Part shown: piece after piece, positions 11,184 through 23,082 of the stretch
Layout: the number at the start of each line of letters is the position of its first letter
Position numbering within the stretch: position 1 is the stretch's first letter
Assembly (NCBI GenBank): GCA_011799875.1
Contig: CM022301.1
Location: 324,526,929 to 324,590,928 of the forward strand
Reading direction: 5' to 3'
Origin: Thinopyrum elongatum
Lineage: Eukaryota > Streptophyta > Magnoliopsida > Poales > Poaceae
DNA: 64,000 bases
The notes under the pieces: model-generated
Seen by the model: only the letters and a program-made list of their open reading frames with translations
The model's database searches: none
What the model was told of the DNA's origin: nothing
Program-made: the position numbers and the translations under genes

Positions 11184-11871
11184 AGAGTTCAATCAAAAGG
11201 TATACCGCTCCATGACTGGTTCTTTATTGTACTTATGTGCATCTAGGACAGATATAATGCTTAGCGTTTGCATCTGTGCCCGATTCCAAGCGGCACCAAA
11301 GGAATCACGTCACCTTGCGGTGAAGCAAATACTTCGATATTTGGCTCACACCCCAACGCTAGGATTATGGTATCCAAAGGGCTCAGAGTTTGATCTAGTT
11401 GGATTCTCCAATTCTGACTATGCTGGAGATAGGGTGGACCGAAAATCCACATCAGGCACTTGTCACTTCCTTGGCCGTTCACTTGTATGTTGGTCTTCAA
11501 AGAAGAAGAATTGTGTATCACTCTCCACTGCTGAAGCTGAATACATTGCTGCTGGATCCTGCTGTGCTCAGCTTCTCTGAATGAAGCAAACTCTTAAGGA
11601 TTATGGCATCAACAAGAAGAAGGTACCTCTATTCTGTGACAGTGAGAGTGCAATCAAGATTTCTGACAATCCAGTTCAGCACTCCAAGGCGAAGCATATT
11701 GAGATAAGGCATCATTTCCTTCATGACCATGTGCTCAAAGAAGAGATTGACAACATTCACGTCAACACTGAAGATCAGCTGGTAGATATCTTCATGAAGC
11801 CTTTGGATGAGAAGAGGTTTTGCAAGTTGCGGTGTGAGCTAAATATCTTAGAATCCTCGAATGTCCAGTGA
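11184..11871 (+). pseudogene. RNase H of the Sirevirus-like element
   Basis: Copia RNase H at the end of pol. It contains the connection block SRTDIMLSVCICARFQAAPK and LRYLAHTPTLGLWYPKG, then the catalytic acids: D in FSNSDYAGD, E in LSTAEAEYIAA and D in LFCDSESAIK. It ends near EKRFCKLRCELNIL. A TGA at 11578-11580 splits the domain in two (11044-11580 and 11581-11871, both in the same frame). RNase H removes the RNA strand during cDNA synthesis. The frame closes at TGA 11869-11871, the end of pol. Confidence 0.86.
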
Positions 11872-13089
11872 TAGGACATGCATCCAAACACTTATGTATT
11901 TTGACGACTTAGGTGTACAACACATGAAGTAAAGTATGTCTTCAATTCATGAAGATGTATACTCTAAGTGTGAAGATATTAACATGGAATTTGACTTCAG
12001 AGCGCCACGACAATTGCGCGCCGTGTCTGGGTCTAATACTTCCTATACGGTGGGTCACGCCACCACCAAATTTCATGAAGATTTTCATTGGGCGTCACTT
12101 CTATTGCAATATCTTCTTAGTTTGGTTTGTCTTCAACAATGTTTTATGTTCGCACTTTATTTGATTCCATTACCTATCCTATATATATATGAATTTGTCC
12201 TCAACACCACTCACTTATAGCTATGTCTTCAAACTGGATTTTTGTTTTCTGAACTAAGTGAGTGTGATCAGACCCTAATCTATTATGTGCTTATCTTTTC
12301 CAATCTATCTAAATCTTCATATGCATTCTACTTGACATGTGTCGATTGTCTTCACTGTGTCCTTGTCAGTTGAAGATTTTGAGACCAAAATTTAAAACAT
12401 TGTTAATATCCCTATCCACTTTGCCGACCGCCGCAGAAGCCGGAACGATCTCCCGCCAAAACCACAGTAATTTTGCTCTACCGAGCTCCTCCTTATAAAT
12501 ACTTCACCCCCGCGGTCATTAATATCCTTCACACATATCGCTCTCGTGTTCGCAACTCTAGCGCTGTCGCTAGCTTCCATCGTCGCCGGAGAAGAAGTGC
12601 TTAGCTATCGCGACCTCTTTGACGCCGTACTCACGCCAGCCGTGGACATCCTCGCACTGCTACTGCCGTAGCTGTCTTCCACCACCAAGTTAGGGTGTGG
12701 GAGTTCGAACTGCTTGGCCTCCTTCTCGCCTCGTTGAGCAGTTCCTCGTCTATTCATCGTGCGGTAAATAAAGTTCACTTTTTTTCGTTCGTTTGATCCA
12801 ATAAATTTTTGAATATCTTTAGAAGTTGTTCTTCCACTTCCAAATCTTTATCTTCAGTTATTCACATCTCATAACATGCAAAGTTACTTCACTTATGATA
12901 CATGACTAGTATGATTCCTCACTTGTACCCATTCTCGGATTCGTACAAATCTGGAATCAACATCTCTCTATAAGTGAATGTCTTCGCACTGTGAGGTCAT
13001 TGTCTTCAAACTGATTTACCTTCAAAATCCTCTGAGAATGCATATGACCTCTCCTTCTTCCGTCCCATCTCTAATTCTTTCATAGGTAC
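11872..13089 (+). other. Non-coding spacer between pol and the extra ORF
   Basis: No domain was seen in about 1.2 kb between RNase H and the downstream ORF. The region is AT-rich with a tatatatat run near 12180 and repeated 'tcttca' motifs typical of this element. The Sirevirus lineage has a comparable gap before its additional ORF, where a subgenomic promoter or splice acceptor may lie; nothing here proves either. Confidence 0.5.
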
Positions 13090-14734
13090 ATGTCCATGGG
13101 CGAGTCTCTTGGTTCTCATAGTCTGAATTCATTTGCAGACTTCTTACAGCTTCATCTTGACTCACCTGAAGCCAGTTCCTTTCGAATTAGCAGAGCGAAG
13201 CCAATCAGTCCTCTGAAACCTATGGCTGGTGAAAAATCTTCAAAGAAAGGGGCAAGACAACAACGTGCAAACACTGCTCTAGATCTTCCTCCGGATATAT
13301 ACGAGAAGTACAAGTCAGATCCAGAGGAAACTTATGGAGAGTGCAAGTCACGCATGCAGTGGATTCACAGATATTGGTCGGAAGAATGGCTCTACTATCA
13401 TTTTGTCACACCTGAGTATGCTGCAAAGAATGTTGTGAGGCCACCATGGGCTGACATTGTCTACAGGAAGCTTATCCTGAAGACAAAGGCTGACGCCCTC
13501 GGGTTGAGCTTCTACCCCTGCATGGTGAGGTATGCTATGCCTCAAGATCCAGATCCCTCCAGCATTTGATGGTATCGTGTAGATGATCTGTTTGAAGCCA
13601 ATTACCAGTTTGCAAGGGCTTAAGTAGAGCAAAACAAGGACTATGGCATTGACTTCAATCCTGGTCCGAATGCACCAAGGCTAGATGGAACTCGCGAGGC
13701 TGATCCAAATCTGACTGGGCCATGGGATAGTCTTCAAGCATACATTGAGCATATTGAAGCTCTTCACACTGCCGCTTCTGCCGCTCACGAAGATACTCAA
13801 GCTGAAGACACTGCTCCTGCCTCCCCTAAGTCCCAACAACCAACTAAAGCTTCCAAAGCTAAGGGGGACAAATCTCTGAAGTCTGCTGCTGCACCAAAAG
13901 CTTCCAAGGTGAAGCCAATAAGATCTGCACCTCCTGAATCCAGTGTGCATGCTGAAGACGTGTCTCAGAACTCTCCGAAGACAAAGCGATCTACATGGCG
14001 AGGCCCTAAACCATCAAGTATATTGAGAGTCGATGATGAGATCATTAACCTATCTAATGATGATGATGATGTAGATGATGATGCACCCTTGAGCAGCTTA
14101 TCAAGAACAAGCAGGAAGAGGCCGATATCTTCAAGGACCTGACTCTGTTCAATCACGATATCCTCAATAACTTCATTGGTGAATCGTTTCGCGATCCCTC
14201 ACTCTCCATTGATGATCTTCAACTGCCCATTGACATCAGCATCACATTCCAGGGCTTCATTTCCCAAGAACTGGGAGTTGTGCAAAAAGTTCTTGAGCAG
14301 AAGAACAAGATCAATCATGAGAAGGTTGTCTTCAAGAAGCATATGGACAAGCTTGGAGTCAAGGAAATCAAGGGCTTCAAGAAGATGATGGCTGATAAGA
14401 AAGAAGACTTTCAAAAACACCGTGATGCTGCTAAGGGCGCCCGAGAGTGTCTGAAACATTATGCTGAGAAGACCGTGCAAGCTCACAGTGAGGGATTGAA
14501 GAGGAAAGCACTTGGTCATCCCACTCTTGATCCGAAGCTGATCATGAAGAAGAAGCCCATAACTCCTCCAGCTGTGGCTTCAAGGCAAGATGTGCCCAAG
14601 ATTGTCTTCCCGCCAAACTTTGCTGGCTCGAAGCCATCTGCCCCCTCAGTTGCTTCAGAGAGGAAGAGGACCTAGCAGGCTGAAGCCGAAGCTAGAAAGT
14701 GTAAACAACATGAAGCTTCTGTTGCCTCTCCCTC
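13090..14734 (+). pseudogene. Extra (env-like position) ORF of the Sirevirus-like element, part 1
   Basis: Starts at ATG 13090 (MSMGESLGSHSLNSFADF). Frames reach 13569, then continue after stops. There is a basic segment (KSSKKGARQQRAN), a conserved block YGECKSRMQWIHRYWSEEW, a Ser/Lys/Ala-rich middle (13740-13990), an acidic NDDDDVDDD run (about 14057-14090), and a predicted helical part QKVLEQKNKINHEKVVFKKH up to SERKRT, with TAG about 14673. It sits where SIRE-type elements carry an env-like ORF, but I see no signal peptide, fusion peptide or membrane segment here, so 'env-like' refers to position only. The reading continues across the insertion at 14735 into 21480. Confidence 0.68.
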
Positions 14735-16395
14735 TGATTTCTACTACACAACTTGTTCTTGTAGACTCGTGTTGGGCCTCCAAGCGCAGAGTTTTGTAGG
14801 ACAGTAGCAAATTTCCCTCAAGTGGATGACCTAAGGTTTATCAATCCGTGGGTGGCATAGGATGTAGATGGTCTCTCTCAAATAACCCTGCAACCAAATA
14901 ATAAAAAGTCTCTTGTGTCCCCAACACACCAAATACAATGGTAAATTGTATAGGTGCACTAGTTCGGCGAAGAGATGGTGATACAAGTGTAATATGGATA
15001 GTAGATATTGACTTTTGTAATAGGAACAATAAAAAACAGCAAGGTAGCAAGTAACAAAAGTGAGCACAAACGGTATTGCAATGCTTGAAAATGAGGCACA
15101 GGGTCCATACTTTCGCTAGTGCAATCTCTCAACAATGCTAATATAATTGGATCATATAACCATCCCTCACGTGCGATGAAGAATCACTCCAAAATTCTTA
15201 TCTAGCGGAGAACATAAGAAGAAATTGTTTGTAGGGTACAAAACCACCTCAAAGCTATTCTTTCTGATCAATCTATCCTAGAGTTCGTACTAAAATAACA
15301 CCAGGCTATTCTTTCCGATCGATCTAACCAAGAGTTCGTACTAAAATAACACCATATGATACACATCAACCAACTCTAATGTCACCTGGATACTCCAATG
15401 TCACTGCGAGTATCCGTGAGTTGATTATACGATATGCATCAAACAATTTTAGATTCATAATATGCAATCCAACACAAAGAACCTCAAAGAGTGCCCCAAG
15501 ATTTCTACCGGAGAAACAAATACGAGAACGTGCATCAACCCTATGCATAGATTACCCCAATGTCACCTCGGGAATCCGCGAGTTGAGTGCCAAAACACAT
15601 ATCATGTGAATCAATATGATACCACATTGTCACCATGGGTATTCATAGCAAGACATACATCAAGTGTTCTCAAATCCATAAAAAGTATTCAATCCGATAA
15701 GAACAAAATCTCAAAGGAAAAACTCAAATCACAACAAGATAGAGAGGGGAAAACACCATATGATCCTACTATATTAACAAAGCCCACGATACATCAAGAT
15801 TGTGACATCTCAAGAACACGAGAGAGAGAGAGATTAAACACATAGCTGCTGGTACAAACCCTCAGCCCCGAGGGTGGACTACTCCCTCCTCATCATGGTG
15901 GCCGTCGGGATGATGAAGATGGCCACCGGTGATGATTTCCCCCTCCGGCAGGGTGCCGGAACGGGGTCTAGATTGGTTTTTCGTGGCTACAGAGGCTTGC
16001 GGCGGCGAAAATTTTGATCTAGGATTATTTCTGATGGTTTCTCTATTTATAGGATTTTTTAGCGTTGGAATCACGCGAAGATGGGCCTCGAGGTGAGTAC
16101 AACCCACCGGGGCAAGCCAGGCCCCTCTGGCGCACCGTGGTGTATCTTGCTCACCTCCTTCACCTTCTGGGCCTCCCATGAAGCTTCGAGGGTCTCTTTT
16201 GTTCCAAAAAAATCATCAAAAAGTTTCAGCTCATTTGGAGAACTTTCATTTCTGCACAAAAACAACACCACGGTAGTTCTGCTGAAAACAGCATCAGTCC
16301 AGATTAGTTCCATCCAAATCATACCAAAACCATATAAAATTGTTGTAAACATGGCTGAATACTTCATAAATTATAGATACGTTGGAGACGTATCA
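14735..16395 (-). repeat. LTR (3' in element sense) of the Athila-type element
   Basis: 1661 bp, plus-strand start tgatttctactacac and end gagacgtatca. It aligns closely throughout with 19797-21474. A short (ga)n run at 15824-15834 is much longer in the other LTR. The ORFs inside (for example 15462-15845) are shared by both LTR copies and show no domain. Confidence 0.88.
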
Positions 16396-19186
16396 GTATC
16401 CCCAAGCTTAATTCCTACTCGTCCTCAAGTAGGTAAATGATAAAAGAAATAATTTATGAAGTGTGAATGCTAGCAGAGTGCATAAGTTTGATCAATGATA
16501 ATTTCAATCACTTTTCCTAGCATCATAACAGCAATTCTTTCTCATAAAACTCCTCATGTTAAAGTAGCAACCAATTCACATGTTAAGGTTCAAACAATGA
16601 ATTCTCTTGAAACTCAACAACCTATATTCTTAGTCACCAAACAATTGCAATTCAACTTATTCAACAATGTCTAAGTAAGAGCTCCACATACTCAATCATC
16701 ATATAGTCTTCTATGATTTCTAGTACTCAAAGCATATTTTTAGAACAAATGGCATCCATCGAACACAGAGAAAGATAGGGGCTTAATGTTTCGCCTCCCA
16801 ACTCATTTATCATAGAGATAATTGTCAACAATAATAAATCATGATCAAATAGATTTGACTGGCCATATGTGCCTAGATCTTCCCCCACCACATGATGCTT
16901 GCCAACTAGAGGATAATTGAGGTTGAAATGAGAATGCATACTATTGATTCTTGCATAAAAGTAAATACTAAAAAGTAAAAGATAGGCCCTTCGCAGACGG
17001 AAGCAGAGAGGTTGTCATGCGCTTTTTATTTTTGGATGCCCAAGATCTTAATGCAAAGGAACGTCACGTAACATTGCCCCTTATGATAGCAACCTTTATT
17101 ATGTAGTCCGTCGCTTTTATTACTTTGCCATCACAAGTTCGTACAACGCTCAATTTTCCCTTACAATAAAAGATCAAACATATTTAGGAGCAATTTTTAT
17201 TGCTTTATGCATCGATGACAACTTACTTGAAGGATCTTATTCAATCCATAGGTAGGTATGGTGGACACTCATGGCAAGAAACTGGGTTTAAGGGTTTTTG
17301 GATGCACAAGTAGTATCTCTACTTAGTACGAATTTTTGGCTAGCAAAAGATCCTAAGCAAACACCACATGTTGGAGGATCTATAACAATATAACTTCTAT
17401 GCAAATATACACAACCATAATTCATTACATTGTCTTCCTTGTCCAAGTTCAACTAATTTTCTCAAGTTTGAAAATGGGTATTCACAATCATAGAAGATGT
17501 CCAAGATAATATATTTATATGTGAAAGTTCTCTTCCTTATACTAATCATTCATGAATTGCTTGTATGACCAATATTGTGATTGTCAAGCTTCAATAGATT
17601 TCACTTTCTAAACCCAATGTGAAGCCACTATTAGGCATGATATGAACATATAATTTCTACTTCATGATATTCAATTCATTCAACAATTTACTCATAGGAT
17701 AAGTGAAGCACAAGAGTAAATGACAAACTACTCCAAAAAGATATAAGTGAAGATCAAGTGAGTAGTTAAGTAAAGGGGTAGCTAATTGAGGACTCTCTCT
17801 TATTTAAAAAAATTCAGATATAAGTATTTTATTAAAACAGCAAGCAAAACAAAAACTAAATGACATTCCAAGAATAGCACAACTCATGTGAAGAAGCAAA
17901 AACTTAGGCTCAACCGATACTAACCGATAGTTGTTGATGAAGAAAGGTGGGATGCCTACAGGGGCATCCCCAAGCTTAGATGCTTGAGACTTCTTGAACT
18001 ATTATCTTGGGTTGCCTTGGGCAGCCCCAAGTTTGAGATTTTGTCTCTCCTTAATTTGTTTTATATCATGGTTTCCCTAAATCTTAAAAACTTCATCCAC
18101 ACAAAACTCAACAAGAACTCGTGAGATACGTTAGTATAAATCAATGCAACACCTTATCATTCTCTACTGTAACAAATCACTAAAATTATTATTTAACATT
18201 GCATACTAAATGCCTCTGCATATTTAATACTCCTATCCTCAAATAGAATCATTAAACAAGCAAACATATGCAAACAATGCAAACATAACAGCAATCTGTC
18301 TAAACAGAACAGTCTGTAAAGAGTGCAATTATACTCATACTTCCGTAATTCAAAAAATTCTGAAAATTTACCACACTGTAGAAAATTTATCATATCTTAT
18401 TGTTCAGAAAAATTCAACATTTTATCACATTCTGAATTTTCTCAAGAATTCACGCACTAGCGTGCAACTTTCTGTTTTCAAACAGCCACATATAGACTTG
18501 CAAAATAGGCATGGCAAAGGCTATACTTGACACTTTTATTGAAATTAAAAGATTAAAAACATTATACAAATAACATAAAGCAAATCCTAAAAAAATAAAA
18601 TGACACTCCAAGCAGAACACGTATCATGTGGCGAATGAAAATATAGCTCCAAGTGAGGTTACCGATAATGTTGAAGACGAAAGAGGGGATGCCTTCCGGG
18701 GCATCCCCAAGCTTAGTTGCTTGGATCTTCCTTGAATATGACCTTGGGGTGCCTTGGGAATCCCCAAGCTTAGGGTATTGTCACTCCCTATTCTCCTCAT
18801 ATCGATATCTCACCCAAAACTTGAAAACTTCAATCACACAAAACTTAACGGAACTTCCTGAGATGGGTTAGTATGATAAAGACAAATCATTCACTTTGGT
18901 ACTGTCAATATAAGATTCATAATTTTTTCCACATAATTCCTACTGTAATATACAATGTCCACAATTTATATTAAGCAATATAAGCAATAGAAACCATAAA
19001 ACAAGCAAACTATGCATTGAAAATAGAATCTGTCAAAAACAGAAGAGTACGTAAATATCTGAATTTTAGTCATACTTATTTAATCCAAAAATTCTGAAAA
19101 ATTAGGAAAACGTAGAAAATTTGTATGCCCAACAACTGTAAAAAATTCAGAGTTTTTCGACGCTCCAGCGAATTTAAACAATTCTA
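16396..19186 (-). other. Internal non-coding region of the Athila-type element with PPT-like repeats
   Basis: AT-rich sequence without a supported gene. The tract ccccaagctta (minus: taagcttgggg), which forms the polypurine tract next to the LTR at about 16401-16412, recurs near 17970, 18707 and 18763, with another at 19465 and a variant near 18030. Around 17950 and 18690 it follows a short inverted repeat, gatgcc...ggggcatc. Two longer copies of the same block (about 17880-18110 and 18600-18850) are related to each other. Confidence 0.6.
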
Positions 19187-19672
19187 TTACTGGGCGCTAA
19201 AGTTTCTGTTTTTGCACAGAATCAAGTCAACTAACATCCACACTATCCCAAAGGCTTTACTTGGCACTTTATTGAAACAAAGGCTATAAAACATGATTAC
19301 TACAGTAGCCTGATAATGATGGCAAGTTTCATGGATATCATTACTCTTTATAGCATACATGTCATCACCATAATCATCATAAATAGGAGGCATGCTTTCA
19401 TCATAGTAAATATTCTCATCAAAACTTGGGGGACTAAAAATATCATCTTCATCAAACATAGCATCCCCAAGCTTATGGCTTTGCATATCATTAGCATCAT
19501 GGATATTCAAAGATTTCATACCAACAACATTGCAATCATGCTCATCATTCAAAGATTTTTTGTCAAACATTTTATAGAATTCTTCTTCTATCAATTGAGC
19601 ACAATTTTCCTTCCCATCATTTTCAAGAAAGACAAGATAAAGACGAATAATATAAGGCCACCTAAATTCCAT
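19187..19672 (-). pseudogene. Remnant ORF of the Athila-type element
   Basis: A 161-codon minus-strand frame starting MEFRWPYIIRLYLVFLENDG, with acidic FDEDDIFSPPSFDENIYYDE and YDDYGDDMYAIKSND stretches. I recall similar Asp/Tyr-rich fragments from the internal regions of Triticeae Athila-type elements, but no named domain can be assigned. It follows the primer binding site, where gag would normally begin. It could be a decayed gag-proximal ORF or non-functional sequence. Confidence 0.4.
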
Positions 19673-19769
19673 TTTTTTGAAGTTTTATTTTATAAACAAA
19701 CTAGTGATAAAACAAGAAACTAAAAGATTCAATTGCAAGATCTAAATATATACCTTCAAGCACTCACCT

Positions 19770-19786
19770 CCCCGGCAACGGCGCCA
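19770..19786 (-). other. Primer binding site of the Athila-type element
   Basis: The minus strand reads tggcgccgttgccgggg, ten bases inside the LTR at 19797. This is the tRNA-Asp-complementary site typical of the Athila lineage, and it fixes the element's minus orientation. Confidence 0.85.
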
Positions 19787-19796
19787 GAATAGTGCT

Positions 19797-20877
19797 TGAT
19801 GTCTACTACACAACTTGTTCTTGTAGACTCATGTTGGGCCTCCAAGCGCAGATTTTTGTAGGACAGTAGCAAATATCCCTCAAGTGGATGACCTAAGGTT
19901 TATCAATTCATGGGAGGCGTAGGATGAAGATGGTCTCTCTCAAACAACCCTGCAACCAAATAATAAAAAGTCTCTTGTGTCCCCATCAGACCAAATACAA
20001 TGGTAAATTGTATAGGTGCACTAGTTCGGCGAAGAGATGGTGATACAAGTGTAATATGGATAGTAGATATTGACTTTTGTAATAGGAACAATAAAAAACA
20101 GCAAGGTAGCAAGTAACGAAAGTGAGCACAAATGGTATTGCAATGCTTGAAAATGAGGCCCAGGGTCCGTACTTTCGCTAGTGCAATCTCTCAACAATGC
20201 TAATATAATTAGATCATATAACCATCCCTCACGTGCGATGAAGAATCACTCCAAAGTTCTTATCTAGCGGAGAACATAAGAAGAAATTGTTTGTAGGGTA
20301 CGAAACCACCTCAAAGCTATTCTTTTCGATCAATCTATCCTAGAGTTCGTATTAAAATAACACCAAGCTATTCTTTCCGATCGATCTAACCAAGAGTTTG
20401 TAGTAAAATAATACCATATGATACACATCAACCAACTCTAATGTCACCTAGATACTCCAATGTCACCGTGAGTATCTGTGATTTGATTATACGATATGCA
20501 TCAAACAATTTCAGATTCATAATACTTAATCCAACACAAAGAACCTCAAAGATTGCCCCAAGATTTCTACCAGAGAAACAAAGACGAGAACATGCATCAA
20601 CCCCTATGCATAGATTACCCCAATGTCACCTCAGGAATCCGAGAGTTGAGTGCCAAAACACATATCAAGTGAATCAATATGATACCCCATTGTCACCACG
20701 GTTATTCATAGCAAGACATACATCAAGTGTTCTCAAATCCATAAAAGTATTCAATTCGATATGAATGAAATCTCAAAGGAAAAACTCAATTCACAACAAG
20801 ATAGAGAGGGAAAACACCATAGGATCCAACTATATTAACAAAGCCCGCTATACATCAAGATCGTGACATCTCAAGAA

Positions 20878-20915
<38 letters not shown>

Positions 20916-21474
20916 AACACATAGCTACTGGTACAAACCCTTAGCCCCAAGGGTGGACTACTCCCTCCTCATCATGGTGGCCCCCGGGATGATGAAGATG
21001 GCCACCGGTGATGATTTCCCCCTCCGACAGGGTGCCGGAACGGGGTCTAGATTGGTTTTTGTGGTACAAAGGCTTGCGGCAGCGGAACTTTTCATCCAGG
21101 GTTATTTCTGATGGTTTCTCTATTTATAGGATTTTTTTAGCGTTGGAATCACGCGAAGATGGGCCTCGAGGTGAGCACAACCCACCGAGGCAAGCCAGGC
21201 CCCTCTGGCGTGCCGTGGTGTATCTTGCTCACCTCCTTCACCTTCTGGGCCTCCCATGAAGCTTCGGGGGTCTCTTTTGTTCTAAAACAATCGTCAAAAA
21301 GTTTCAGCTCATTTGAGAACTTTCATTTCTGCACAAAAAACAACACCATGGTAGTTCTGCTGAAAACAGCGTCAGTCCGAATTAGTTCCATCCAAATCAT
21401 ACCAAAACCCTATAAAATTGTTGTAAACATGGCATGAATACTTCATAAATTATAGATACGTTGGAGATGTATCA
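19797..21474 (-). repeat. LTR (5' in element sense) of the Athila-type element
   Basis: 1678 bp, plus-strand start tgatgtctactacac, end gagatgtatca. It is nearly colinear with 14735-16395. It contains an expanded (ga)n microsatellite at about 20881-20911 that is only a few units long in the partner LTR. Confidence 0.88.
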
Positions 21475-21561
21475 CCCTATTAGAAGCGGCAAAAGACAAA
21501 GTCTTCAAAGGCTTCACGCGGGGCGCAAGCACCAATTGTTCCATCAGCTTGTAAAGAGCCA

Positions 21562-23082
21562 TGATAACCCACAAGTATAGGGGATAATTTGTACCCTCTT
21601 TCGATAAGTAAGAGTGTCGAACCCAACGAGGAGCTAATGGTAGAATTTATATTCTCTTCAAGTTCTATCGACCACTGATACAACTCTATGCACACTTAAC
21701 ATTCGCTTTACCTAGAACAAGTATGAAACTATTTTGTAGGTGGTAGGATAGGTTTGCAAGAATAAAACTAGATGTTATTAGCGAGAATAAAACTATGAGT
21801 AATTTGCAAGATAATAAAGGTTAGTTGTTTAGTAGAAAGGTTTTTTGTCACACAAGAAAGTTATTTGTCCCTAGGCAATTGATAACCAGACCGGTAATCA
21901 TTATTGCAATTTTATATGAGGGAGAGGCATGAGCTAACATATTTCCGTACTTGGATCATATGCACTTATGATTGGAACTCTAGCAAGCATCCACAACTAC
22001 CAAAGATCATTAAGGTAAAACGCAACCATAGCATTAAGTATCAAGTCCTCTTTATCCCATACACAACAACCTACTTACTCAGGTATGTGTTCCGTCACTC
22101 ACGCCACCCACCATAAGAAAATCATGAACGTATTGCAACACCCTATAGAGGGAATCCCACACACTTGCGTGACACGGAGGGCACTATAGGACATCACCAA
22201 AATAAAACATATAACTCAAACCAATCACGATCATCAATGAACCCATAGGACAAAACGAATCTACTCAAACATCATAGGATGGCAACACATCATTGGATAA
22301 TAATATGAAGCACTAAGCACCATGTTTAAGTAGAGATTATAGTGGGGAGAAGAGGTGTTACACCGCTGCATAGAGGGGGAGAGAGTTGGTGGTGACGGCA
22401 GCGAAGTTGTTGGTGTAGATCGCCGTCACGATCCTTGCCCCGACGGTACTCCGGCGCCACCGGGAGAGAGGGGAGAGAGCCCCCCTCCTTCTTCTTCTTC
22501 CTTGGCCTCCGCCCCTAGATGGGAGGAGAGTCCCCCCTCTGGCCCATGGCCGCCATGGCGGCGGAGGGGCGGGAAACCCTCCGAGATTGGATCTCTCCCT
22601 CTGTTCTCTTTTGTTTCGCGTTCCTGTTTTTTGGCCCTTCACTGTTTCATAAATTACCGGAGATCCATAACTCCGAATGGGCTGAAATTTTGAGGGGATT
22701 TTTATCCATAAATTATCTTTCTTGCGGCCAAAGAAGGGCGTCAACCAACCTACGAGGTGCTCACTAGGCACCACGACGCGCCAGACCCCCTGGCGCGTCG
22801 TGATGCCTAGTGGGTCCCGCAAGCACCGTCTTGCGTTGATTCTTCTTCCAAAAATTTACATATATTCCAAAATAAATCTCCGTAAAATTTTATCGTGTTT
22901 GGACTTCGTTTGATATGGATATTCTGCAAAACAAAAAACATGCAACAAACATGAACTGGCACTGGGCACTGGATCAATATTTTAGTCCAATAAATCATAT
23001 AAATTGTTGCCAAAAGTATGTGAAAATTGTATAATATTGGCATGGAACAATAAAAAATTATAGATACAACGGAGACGTATCA
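21562..23082 (-). mobile_element. Solo LTR of an Athila-like Gypsy element
   Basis: Plus-strand ends are tgataacccacaagtatag and ggagacgtatca; the reverse complement begins tgatacgtctcc, like the Athila-type LTR nearby, so minus orientation is likely. Flanking 5-mers are agcca (21557-21561) and agccg (23083-23087). No internal domain is present. Removing it rejoins the Sirevirus extra ORF. The ORFs at 22355-22822 are GC-rich non-coding LTR sequence. A long hairpin lies at 22762-22812. Confidence 0.82.
22762..22812. repeat. 23-bp stem, 5-nt loop hairpin inside the solo LTR
   Basis: The arm cactaggcaccacgacgcgc.. (22762-22784) is the inverted complement of 22790-22812 with a single mismatch, separated by five bases. 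Either strand of a transcript would fold into a strong GC-rich hairpin. Its role is unknown; it could be a polyadenylation or termination structure, or a small-RNA source. Confidence 0.85.

Larger units (their letters stand above)
14735..21474 (-). mobile_element. Pol-less Athila-type Gypsy element inserted in the Sirevirus extra ORF
   Basis: A 6.7-kb LTR element with LTRs 14735-16395 and 19797-21474. On the minus strand the LTR starts tgatacgtctccaacgtatc. A minus-strand primer binding site tggcgccgttgccgggg (19786-19770) matches the tRNA-Asp-type site of Athila/Sabrina-like Gypsy elements, and the polypurine tract taagcttggggata lies next to the other LTR at 16396. Orientation is therefore minus. 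The 3.4-kb interior has no protease, RT or integrase. Flanks are ccctc (14730-14734) and cccta (21475-21479), one mismatch. Non-autonomous; would depend on a relative for replication proteins. Confidence 0.85.

Noticed and set aside
22355..22822. ORFs in the solo LTR
   Set aside because: Inside a non-coding LTR; no domain and one frame crosses the hairpin.
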